64,000 nucleotides of DNA from Gavia stellata (taxonomy: Eukaryota; Chordata; Aves; Gaviiformes; Gaviidae): NCBI RefSeq assembly GCF_030936135.1, contig NC_082620.1:744001-808000 (forward strand), given 5' to 3'. Below the pieces are notes generated by a model that saw only the letters and a list, made by a program, of their open reading frames with translations, did no database searches and had not been told where the DNA came from. Every line of letters starts with the position of its first letter. Position 1 is the stretch's first letter. The position numbers and the translations under genes were made by a program. This document shows positions 29,025 to 43,700 of this stretch, piece after piece.

Positions 29025-29830
29025 CCCCCGGGGCTGCGGGACCCCCCCACCGTGCATCTGCACCCCCGTGCATGCACCCCCGGGGCTGCGGGACCCCCCC
29101 ACCGTGCACCTGCACCCCCGTGCATGCACTCCGGGGGCTGCGGGACCCCCCACCCTGCACCTGCACCCCCGTGCATGCACCCCGGGGGCTGCGGGACCCC
29201 CCACCCTGCACCTGCACCCCCGTGCATGCACCCCGGGGGCTGCGGGACCCCCCACCCTGCACCTGCACCCCCGTGCATGCACCCCGGGGGCTGCGGGACC
29301 CCCCACTCTGCATCTGCACCCCCGTGCATGCACCCCGGGGGCTGCGGGACCCCCCCCCCTGCAGCACCTGCACCACCGTGCATGCACTCCGGGGGCTGCG
29401 GGACCCCCCACCCTGCAGCACCTGCACCACCGTGCATGCACCCCGGGGGCTGTGGGACCCCCCACCCTGCACCTGCACCCCCGTGCATGCACGCCGGGGG
29501 CTGAGGGACCCCCCCACCGTCCATCTGTACTCCTGTACATGCACCCCGGGGGGCTGCGGGACCCCCCACCCTGCAGCACCTGCACCACCGTGCATGCACC
29601 CCGGGGGCTGTGGGACCCCCCACCCTGCACCTGCACCCCTGTGCAGGCATCCCGGGGGATGCAGGACCCCCCCACCATGCATCTGCACCCCCGTGCATGC
29701 ACCCCGGGGGCTGCGGGACCCCCCACCCTGCACCTGCACCCCCGTGCATGCACCCCGGGGGCTGCGGGACCCCCCACCCTGCAGCACCTGCACCCCCGTC
29801 CATGCACCCCGGGGGCTGCGGGAGCACACG
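29025..29830. repeat. GC-rich minisatellite, 51-54-bp unit, about 16 copies, upstream of CDC42
   Basis: Marker GCTGCGGG (or a close variant) recurs at 29033, 29085, 29137, 29188, 29239, 29290, 29341, 29395, 29449, 29500, 29553, 29607, 29658, 29710, 29761 and 29815. Spacings are 51-54 bp. Units come in two main forms: 51 bp (CTGCACCTGCACCCCC core) and 54 bp (CTGCAGCACCTGCACCACC core). Almost every unit carries the palindrome GTGCATGCAC. The array starts about 300 bp upstream of the CDC42 first exon. Confidence 0.95.
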
Positions 29831-32800
29831 GAGAGGACGAAGTCTCTCATACAGGGTGCATGTGTGTCCCTGCATCACCTTTTCCAAATTCCCTAAGTTT
29901 TTTCTTCCTTTTTTTTTCTGCCTGGAGCTGAAGCTGAAACAAGAAGGGCCAAAGAGCCACAACTGCTCCTGTTGGGAGAGCCCCCCGGGCTGGGAGACGA
30001 CCCCGCAGTGCAGCGGGCACTCACAGGGCTTATAACCAAATCCCCTTAAACCCCCTCAAATAAAATATAAACTACCCTTCAGGAACAAGAGCGCAAGGAG
30101 AAAATCTCCAGGCACTCCCAATTTGAAAAGCAGGAGCCAAAATCTGGCCTGAAACAGAAAAATTGTTTCGAGTAATTCAACTTTTAACAGCCAGGACAAC
30201 CTGCCAGTCTTAGGGCCGGCAGCCCCCGGAGTCAGCGAACGTTGGCTCTGGGGAGCACCCAGGAGCGGGTCAGACCTTAAGAGCATCTTTCTGCCGGCCC
30301 TTTTAAACGAGCCCTGGTTTACCTGCACGTCCAAAAACGGAGCAAAAAACTGCTCTGCCCAATGCTAACGGCGTCAGAAGCACATCCGTGTCTTCTCCAA
30401 ATATTGTCCATCCCTGGGGATTTCGGAGCGAGCCATTGCCTTCAGACCGGGTTCACTGCTGCTCTGAGCGCTCACAAAAGGAAGAGGGATATTTCCCAAA
30501 TGAATTTTCAAGATGAAACCATGAATGGAAGCAAAGTCTTGTAGGAGACAGCTGATTTTTAACCTTTTTATCTGGGAAACGCATTATGAACTGCAGCCGG
30601 AACAGCAGCCATGAGCCTGCAGCCTCTGGTTCCGCCTCGTTCACTCCTTAACTACCTGCTTGTTCCTCCAAAGCAGACGGCACACGCTCGCCCAAATGAA
30701 AGGCTTGAAAAACACGTAGGGCCAAGATACAGCCCATACCTCATCTGCAGACAACCTCTGCCCTCCAGCACCGTATCCCGCTGACTCTTCCCAGCTGATT
30801 TTTGGGTGAAATCCCTGCACCGTCGAGCCAAAAACCCATAAAGGCAACAGCTCGGTAGAGGCTGAGCCGAGTGGATGAGATCGTGAACCTGGAGGGACTT
30901 GAGGAGTCCTCCGCAGAGCACCGTCTCCTCGGTTCTCCAGAAACTCATCCTCACTGCAATCATTGCAGGAGGCTCCAGCTCATCTTCCTGCCACCGGCTC
31001 CATCCTCGCCCACCTTCCAGAGGATGGGTTGCTTGGCTCTGCAGGAGCACCTTCCAGCATTTCTGATGTTGCCTCAGTTCTTTGGGTTTAATTAGATCAA
31101 AAACCAGCCGAGATGGCAATGCCGGGTGAGCTGTTTCGGGGGAACGGTTCCCCCTTTCCAGCATCACCTCCCTGTACCGCAGTGGGACCATTCGGCAGCC
31201 ACGTCCCTGCTTCCCGCAGTGTAGACAGCACCGAGCACGAGCCCACCATCTCCATGTCTTGCCTCTTCATAACTTCTGTATATTTGCACACAAAGATACG
31301 GCCACAGTGGTTCTGCTCTTTTGGGGCAAATCCAAGAAAAAGACTTGCCAGCACCCAGAGGAACTGCAGGGCACCGGGGAGTTACGGGGTACGGAGGGTC
31401 AGGGGTGTTTGCTGGAGATGTAGGAAAGCATGCGTGAAATCCCACCAAAGGCCAGCGCGTGAAATTCCAAGCTACGGAGGTCTACGGACATCACCCCGTT
31501 CCCCTCGTGCATGTCATTGTACAGACTCTAATGATGGGAAACAGAGAGAAAACTGGGGCAGGAATCCCCTCTTCCCAGAGGAGCATAAATCAACACATGT
31601 GAAGATGTCTGGTGTTGCTGTAATTAGCACCATGGCAAAGCCCATGCAGTAATTAACTTTCTCCCTTCCAAGTTAAGATTTAATAACATGCACTAAAATA
31701 AGACCTGGGGTGATGAAACAAGCAGGGAAAAAAACCCGTCAAATTAAACACTTGTGACTCGATAAGGAATTAATTATACCCTGGTCTAATAATAATAATA
31801 ACACCACATTGCTTTTAATCTGCCCTTGTGCTCCAAGTGAGAGAGGGTGATCTGGGAAAAGGTGCTTGAAACGTCCCGCATTGACTCTGAAGGTTTCTGC
31901 CAACCACGCTGGGACGGGGCTGGGTTACTGCATCTGGCAGAGCTGGGAGAAGAAAATCTAGGACAAAAAAAATCCTGGGCTGCCAGGGAGCTGTCTCAAA
32001 CCTGCCATCCTAGCAGGGAACGGCTCTTCCCATGGGGAATCAGTGCTGCCAGCAGCCCCGAGCATCTCTCAAGGCAACTCCCAGGGTGCGCCGGGGGTGT
32101 GGGGATCGGAAGAGAGGGAGACTGGAGGCTGGAGGAGAGGCTGTGCCCTGCCAAAGGGGGAATGAACCGCAGCCATGGCAAGACCCAGTGATGGTGCTGG
32201 TCTCCAAGGGTCTCTTGGGGACGCAGAGAGGACTTCCCTCCCCTTGGCAGAGTCACTGCAGCACCTAACCCGAAGCAGTAGGTTCAGACATTGAGATGGA
32301 GAGGCATTGAGTCGAGGGTGACCTGGGAGAACGCGGTGCTGCAGCATCCTCCTCTGCAGGACTCCAGCTGGACACCCAACCCCCTCCCAGCTGCAGGTGA
32401 GGACCAGGAGGAGCAGGACGCTCTGGGGATTTGGTGTAAGATGAACAAATCAATGCTAGAAAGGGAACAAGGAAGTTTAGAGGAGTTAAAGAGATTATTT
32501 TGAGAGCGTATGCATGAACCAATCCAAGCCTGATGCACAGATTTAGCCCCGAATTGTGTCAGGCATCACCCAGCAGAGCTGAAGGCAGCGGTGTCTTCCT
32601 CAGCAGTGGGTAAGGAGGGATGGGGCAATGCCTGGGAAGGTCACTTGGAGCTGAGTGACCACCTGGAACAAGCAAGCCCCCAGGAAGGTGAGCAACTGCT
32701 GCACCCAAGGCCGTGCCATGGGGAACAGAGGACACCGCTCTTCCATCACCATCTCAGAAGTGAGGAGAGCTCAACTGCAAATGTGGGTGGAGGTGGTGCC

Positions 32801-34044
32801 TCTTGGTGGAGCCCAACCGCAAGTGTACTTGCGGTTGGGCTCCACCAAGAGACACCACCTCAACCCTTCGTAGGCCCAGACCAATTCCCCTTCCACAAAT
32901 GGTCCCCAACGTTCACACGTCACCAGCACAGGAGGAGGCTAAGGCCAGTGTGCACATGCAATGCCTTGAGCAGCACGTAAGGTCACTACATTGTCATCTC
33001 AGGGCAGTGAACAAGTCATGGGAGGATCCAACTAGATCTGACGTTACATGCCAGGATCCAACCTGGACATCTTCTTCTCCATCAGTACATTCCCACCTTG
33101 GCTCCTTGCAGAGCAGGCGAGCTCCTGAAGGAGCCCTGTGCAGCTTGGCAGAGGGAGAACAGCTCAGCAGCTCTGATCTCTGCCTCTCCCCAGTTCTTGG
33201 TGGAAAAAGAGAGGCTGGAGTTGTCCTACCAGCCCCACATGCCACCAAGTCTCCCTGGTAAAGCCAAAGGGATGCTTGCCATGCAGACAGGACACAGGGC
33301 CTGTCTTGGAGGTACATCCGAGATCGATTTTTTTATTTTCTCCACTGCCCTGGCACAGAGGCATTCAGTATCCCCGCACATTCCCATCTCACCCTGGCAG
33401 CTCAACCACTCAAAGCCAAGGGGAACACACGAGGACTGTGAAACACCCACCTTTTGAAAAGCACCTGCAGCCTGCATGGCACTTTTGAGGATGCTCTTCC
33501 CAGACAAGAGAGCTCCAGGTCACCCTGTGTGACAGACTCAGAGGTTTGGACCAGCTGGGACAGAGACCAACAGACTCAGGTCACAACAGACCTTTCTGGG
33601 GGGGGTTTCAACTGCCAGGCCAGAGAGCTTCCTAAATATAAGCATTCTAATGAGGGGCAAAATCCAGCCCTGAAATCATTACCTGCCGCAGGTAGTCACA
33701 GTGAGGTACACCAGAGCCGGACAGGTAGGACATATTTTATAGCATTATCACATGTGCCCCAAGCGTTTTTGCTTTTTGCCCCAAGCCCTCTTGGAATTGA
33801 CTCCACCTGATATTATCTGCCTCTCGCTACAGCTTGGCATAAGTCAAAGAAATAAATTACTCAATTACTAGAAAATCCAGTAAGACTGAATGCAGAATTA
33901 GTCTCGTTAAAGCACAGAGCAAGTACTGGCGGCATCAGCATTTTTGTTTTTTGGTCTCTTTCCTTGCCCTGCCTTTGGCAGCATGCAGGCACTGCGTGTC
34001 CTCACGCAGGGACTCTGCACAGGGGTCCCGTATGGTCACTTGTG
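29831..34044. other. Intergenic stretch between CDC42 and C1orf50, no gene seen
   Basis: About 4.2 kb of moderately GC-rich sequence. The open frames on both strands are short or overlap each other and match nothing I know. A short (TAA)n run lies near 31786-31803 and a 70-bp inverted repeat at 32791-32860. The 3'-UTR of C1orf50 must occupy the right end on the minus strand, but I could not place its poly(A) signal with confidence. Confidence 0.6.
32791..32860. repeat. Near-perfect 70-bp inverted repeat
   Basis: Left arm 32791-32824 and right arm 32827-32860 are reverse complements over 34 bp with one mismatch, separated by 2 bp (GT). The arm core reads CTTGGTGGAGCCCAACCGCA on the left. Such a structure could extrude as a cruciform or fold as an RNA hairpin. 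I see no sign that it belongs to a known element. Confidence 0.95.
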
Positions 34045-37576
<3,532 letters not shown>

Positions 37577-37791
37577 CACCGACCGGCCAAGCCCCGCCCC
37601 TTCCGCCCAGCGGGGCGGAGCTTCCGCCGCGGGGCGTGACTACGGCCGGTGCTGGGGCGGGGCTACAGGCGGCGCGGCTGCGGGCGCTGATTGGTCGGCG
37701 GGCGGGGCGCGGCGGCGGGGGCGGGGCGCCGCGCGGCCCGGTGCCCGGTTCGGGGGCGGGGCGTCCGCGGGCGCGGCCCCGAGGCTCGGCC
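37577..37791. promoter_or_regulatory. Bidirectional CpG-island promoter of C1orf50 and P3H1
   Basis: Only 215 bp separate the start codons of the two divergent genes. The interval is very GC- and CpG-rich, with repeated GGGGCGGGGC-type GC boxes and no TATA box. Both genes must start transcription inside it. The head-to-head arrangement is also found in mammals, from memory. Confidence 0.8.
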
Positions 37792-40700
37792 ATGGCGCTG
37801 CCCGCGCTGCTGCCGGTGCTGCCGCTGCTGGCGCTGCTGGCGCGGGCGGCGACACCACCGGAGCCGGTACCGGGGCCGGTACCGGCCGACCCCCCGCTGC
37901 CGGCGCAGCCCCCGGATGCTCTGTTCGCCGCCGGCGCCGAGGCGTACGCTCGGGGCGACTGGCCCACCGTGGTGCTGCAGATGGAACGGGCGCTGCGGGC
38001 CCGGGCGGCCGTGCGCTCCCGCTTGGTACGATGTCGCCTGCGCTGCGCCAACGCCACGGCCGTACCGGCGGAGGGGGCCGAGCCCCAGCCCGAACCGGTG
38101 CTCCGCGACCTGCTCTTCTTCCGGGGGCTGCTGCGCCGCGCCGCCTGCCTGCGGGGCTGCGGGCCCGCCGCGCCCTCCCGGTACCGACTGAGCGACGAGC
38201 TGGACCGCGAGTTCAGCAAGCGCAGCCCCTACAACTACCTCCAGGTCGCTTATTTCAAGGTGCGGGACCGGCGGCGGGAGCGGGGAGGCGGCGGGGGGGG
38301 GGGGCGGCGGCGGCGGGACCGGCAGCGATCCCGGGAAGGGAAGGGGGGTGTCTCGGTGCGGCGGGATGCGGGATGGGGGGGATGCCCGGGGGGATCCCGG
38401 GGCGGGGGGGACCGAGAGAACGGGGCGGGGGCGATCCCGGGGAGGGGGGGGGGGGGCCGGGACCCGGGAGGGGGTCGGTTGGCCGCCCCGGCGGGGTGGG
38501 GGGTGTCGGACGGCGGCCCCGGGCCCTGCCCGCCCCTCCCCTGCCCCCCCCCCCCGCAGTGCCACGTCGGAGCTCGCCGGAGCCTCCCCCGTCACCGCCC
38601 TCCGCCCCGCTGCGGGACCCCCGTGATGCCCCGGGGACGGGGGTCCCCTCTGCACCCCCGGGGGGGGGGTCCGCGCCGTGGGGCGGGCGCTGTCTCACCC
38701 CCCGTCCCTCCCAGATGAACCGGCCGGCGCAGGCGGCGGCAGCGGCCCACACCTTCTTCGTGGCCAACCCCGGGCACCAGGAGATGAGGCAGAACCTGGA
38801 GTACTACCACGCCATGGCGGGGGTCCGCGAGGGTGACTTCACCGACCTGGAGGCCAAACCCCACATGGTGAGACCCCCCCCACCGCCTCCGCTTCGGGCA
38901 ACCCCTCCAAAACACCCGTCCGCTGCTGGGCCTGGGGTAGTCACACCACGGCTGGTGGCTCGGCAAAGCTCCCGAGATGCCACCTTGGTGCTGTGAGGTC
39001 CATCCCGTGGGGACAAGGCACCCCGGGTGCTCCGTCACGGGGAGCGGGGCGTTGAGCTCCCCCCCGTCATTTCTCATCCCTCTGCAGAGCGAGTTTCGGC
39101 TGGGTGTCCGGTTTTACACAGAGGAGCAGCCGGCCGCCGCCATCCTGCACCTGGAGAAGGCGCTGGAGGAGTATTTTGTGGCGGACGCCGAGTGCCGCGC
39201 GCTCTGCGAGGGACCCTACGACTACGAGGGCTACAACTACCTGGAGTACAACGCAGACCTTTTCCAGGCCATCACAGGTGAGAACCACGCGTGCTGTGTC
39301 CTGTATGAAGAGCTGGGGACAATCCTGGGGGGTGGTGGTCCCCAAAGACCTGGGGGGTGGTGGGTCCCCAAAGAGGGCAAACCCCACCCTAGGTTTTGCT
39401 AGGAGGAGCGTGGCCAGTAAGCGGCAGGAGGTGTTTGCCCACGCTCAGTGCTGGGGTTGATGCCCAGGAACCCTCCGCATTCCAGACAGACATGGAGAAA
39501 CAGGAAAGGGACCATCAGAGGGTCACCAAGACACAAGGGTGGGAGGCTGAGGATGGTCACTCCTTCCCCAGAAAGCAGCCCAGCCCTAGTCTCACAGAGG
39601 TGGGCGACCACCATCCTTGAGGGTTTCCACCACCGAAAAGCTGCCAACAGCCTTGCGGCGAGGAGGAGGTTGGCATGGAGACCCCCAAGGTCCTGTCTAC
39701 CACCCCTTGGGTGACCATGTGCAGTGACACCAGTGTTTTTTCCACCAGATCACTACATGCAGGTGCTAAGCTGCAAGCAGGGCTGTGTTACGGAGCTGGC
39801 CTCCCAGCCCGGCCGGGAGAAGCCCTTGGAGGATTTCCTGCCCTCGCACTTCAACTACCTGCAGTTTGCCTACTACAACAGTAAGCACCTCGTTGCCCCG
39901 TTCTCCGTTGGCCATTGGCACTGACATCGTGCTCTGCACTGGCCGTTCTTCACGGGCGGAAATCATAGACTCACAGGACGGTGTGGGTTGGGAAGGGACC
40001 TTCAAAGATCATCTAGTCCAACCCAAGATGCAGGGATGTTTTGCGCGAGACCACGTTGCTCAAAGCACCGTCCAACCTGACCTTGAACGCTTCCAGTGGT
40101 GGGGCATCCACCACTTCTCTGGGCAACCTGCTCCAGTGTTTCACCACCCTCATCATAAAAAAAAATCCTCCTTATGTCCCACCTAAACGTGCCCTCTTTC
40201 AGTTTAAGACCATTGTCCCTTGTCCTGTCACTACAAGCCTTGGTAAAAAGTCATCTCCATCTTTCTTGTAAGCCCCCTTTATATATGGAAAGGCTACAAG
40301 AAGGTCTCCCTGGAGCCTTCTCATCTTCAGGCTCAACAACCCCAGTCCTCATTGGAGAGGTGTTCCAGCCCTTGGATTGTTTTTGTGGTCCAACTCTGGA
40401 CCCACTCTAACAAGTCCATGTCCTTTTTGTGCTGTGAACCCCAAAGCTGGATGCAGTGCTCCAGGTGGGATCTCATGAAATAGAGGGGGAGCATCACCTC
40501 CGTTGACCTGCTGGCCACGCTTCTTGTGATATAGCCCAGGATACGCTTGGCTTTCTGGGCTGCAAGCGCACATTGCCAGCTCACATGGGATTTTTCGTCC
40601 ACCAGTACCCCAAAGTCCTTCTCCACGGGGCTGCTCTAAACCTATCCATTCCCCAGTCTTTACTGATACTGGTGGAGCACTGCCTACTTGACCTTCCTGA

Positions 40701-43700
40701 AGTTCATAGGATCATAGAATCGTTTAGGTTGGAAAAGACTAAGATCATGGAGTCCAACCATTAACCTAACGCTGCTAAGTCCACCACTAAACCGTGTTCC
40801 TAAGCACCTCATCCACATGTCTTTTAAAAACCTCCAGGGATGGTGACTCTACCACCTCCCTGGGCAGCCTGTTCAATGTCTGACAACCCTTTCAGTGAAG
40901 AAATTTTTCCTAATATCCAGCCTGAACCTCCCCTGGGACAACTTGAGGCCATTTCCTCTCCTTCTATCGCTAGTTACGTGGGAGAAGAGACCAACACCCA
41001 CCTCCCCACAACCCCCTTTCAGGCAGTTGTAGAGAGCAATGAGGTCTCCCCTCAGCCCCCTCTTCTCCAGACTGAACACCCCCAGCTCCCTCAGCCGCTC
41101 CTCATCAGACTTGTGCTCCAGACCCCTCATCAGCTTCATCGCCCTTCTCTGGACACGCTCCAGCACCTCAATGTCCTTCTTGGAGTGAGGAGCCCAAAAC
41201 TGAACACAGGATTCGAGGTGCAATTCGAAGTTCGCACAGGTCCGCTCCTCCAGCCTGAAATGTGCCACAGGAGAGCTGGGTCTTGCTGCGCCTGGTTGCA
41301 AGAACCCTCCATGTCACTTTAGATGCTCAGTTCCCCGGCATCTTCGCTTTCCAAGTGAAATAACAGCCTAGAGAAGTGTTTTCTTTTTCTCCTGCCAGCT
41401 ACCCGCCTCTTCCTCCAAACCACAGAGGCATCCTCCCCCTCCAGAACAGTTAGTTATAACCCAGGCAAATATACCCAATTTTGTTTTATTTTTTATTCAC
41501 CTCCTTAGAAAAAACTAAACTGTTTCTGTGCAAATTTCTCCAAAAGGACGGGAAAAAAAAATGAAGTCCAAGAAGACTGAAAGGCGTGAAAGTGGGTCAG
41601 GATGCTTAAGTGGCTGAAAATTGCAGGTTAGCTTAGAAGTGGTTGGGTCTTTCTGCCTGGAAATAGGTTTCAAGATGTTTTCCAAGTGAGAAAACTACCC
41701 AAGCAGTGGCCCTGATTTCTGGTGAGATGATTTCTGGAGGCAGGAGAGCGCCTCGGACTCTTAATTTGGCCTTTGTGGCAGCAGTTGTCTTTGCTCCAGG
41801 GTATCTGCCCTACTTGGGAGACCCTTTGGAGAACAAGGACTTTCTCTCTTGTTTCTCCTCCATATCCGTGTTTGCTCTGTCTCTGATGCTCTTGGACGTG
41901 CTATAACAGCCCCGTTTCTCTTTGCAGATGGGAATTACGAAAAAGCCATTGAATGCGCCAAAACCTATTTGCTCTTCTTCCCAAACGACGAGGTGATGAA
42001 CCAGAATTTGGCCTATTACACTGCTGTCCTGGGGGAAAACCTGGCAGGACCCATCCAACCCCGAGAGGTGAGCGACCAGCTGAGCTGAGCCATTGCAGGG
42101 ACATCTTCTCCCCTCCTTGGGGACCTTTGCAGAGGTTTGGGAATCTGCTTTGGATGGGTCTGCTCTGGTCCAGCCACCCTTCGGTGGCAAGGTGGAGGGG
42201 AATGGATGGATGCAAGACCCAACAAGCTGGAAAATAGCTGAGAGACTGAAAAACATCACTAACAAGATATCTGTGGCTAAGTGAAGGCTTGATGGCTTGC
42301 ACAAATGGACCAGCTCTTGTGGGAGAGGTTTGGGAGAGGCAGACGGACAGGCTTTTTAGGAGGGTCTAAGCCCACCTCTGCTGCAGACTTCTACAACTGA
42401 CGTGTAATTGCTTAAAAAGGGGAAGATTTAGCTTCAAACCAGCTGGATCTGGATGCACGGGTGCTGCCTGGGAGGTGGTAGGCAGGGATGGAGGTCTCTG
42501 CCCCATGTCAGGAGGAGCAGGGAAGGGAATCTGCTTCTAAAGAGCTTCCTGCAGGAGGGACGTGCCTGTGCCTCTGTCTCCCCCGTCCTCTCCCCAGGGC
42601 TCATCCACACGGGACAGGGAAGTTCATGCAGGATGGGGAAAGCCACTTGCTTCCCGGCTGCCAGAGGGACTGGGAAACCAGGGCTGCGGGTCTGGAGCAA
42701 GGACTGCGGGAATGATGTAAACCCTGCACCCTCCTGTCCTTGCTCAGGGTCTTTCCAGAGCCCTCGTGCCGTGCCCTCACCCCGTCCCTCTGCCCCTCGC
42801 CACAGGAGATCCAGGCATACCGCGAGCGAAGCCTGATGGAGAAGGAGCTGCTCTTCTTCAGTTACGACGTCTTCGGCATCCCCTTCGTGGACCCGGTGAG
42901 TGGTGCTGGACCAGGCTGGACACGGTGGCCAGGTGGAAAGGGGATGAGGTGTCTGCGTCCCAGCCAGATCCTCGTCCAGCTCCTGATGCGGTTGTTCTTC
43001 TGGCTGCAGGACACATGGACACCCGAAGAGGTGATACCGAAAAGGCTGCGAGAGAAACAAAAGTGAGTGCTCTCCCAAGCTGATGGCCAAGCCTACCCAA
43101 CGGGGGGACCGACGGGACGTACCCCTCTTCCTCCCTGGGATTTGGGCCAAGGACCATGGCCATGGAGCTGCTGCCAGGGGGGGTTTTTGGTGTTGGGGCT
43201 GGGAGAGGCTGCTGGAGGGCAGAACTTTGCTCCCCATCGGCCCTTGGGGTGATGGGGATGGCTAGGTCATCCCAAGCAGCCTGGGGTAAGGGATGCGTTG
43301 AGATGATTCTCTCCAGCCTTGGGCTTTGTCACCGGCCCCTGGAGACAACTTGTCCTGCCCTTGTCCTGGTGCCCCTCGTTGGCGACGCGGGGACTGTGGG
43401 GTGGTGGAGCTGATGGCTGCCACATGCCCAGGGTGGAGCGGGAGACGGCGGCGCGCATTTCAGAGGAGATCGGCAACCTCATGAAGGAGATCGAGACGCT
43501 GGTAGAGGAGAAGGCCAAGGAGTCTGCTGATATGAGCAAGTTCATCCGAGAAGGTGCAGAGGGCCGGGAGGGGAGGTGGGATGGGGACCTCCATGTTCCC
43601 TGCTGCCAGCTCACGGTCCTTCCACGTGGGTGGTGGCAGGACCACAGCTTCCCCCAGCGCTGTACCCCAGAGTTGGTGGCACCCATCCCTGTGCCCTCCT

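Noticed and set aside
27812-29962. Very long open frames on both strands (over 700 codons minus, over 600 plus) across the CDC42 promoter and minisatellite
   Set aside because: They follow from a GC-rich CpG island joined to a tandem repeat whose main periods are multiples of three. No known domain and no splice logic, and they overlap in several frames on both strands.
29831-34044. Possible SVBP or TMEM269 gene between CDC42 and C1orf50
   Set aside because: These neighbour C1orf50 in human, but none of the peptide segments I would expect could be found in any frame.
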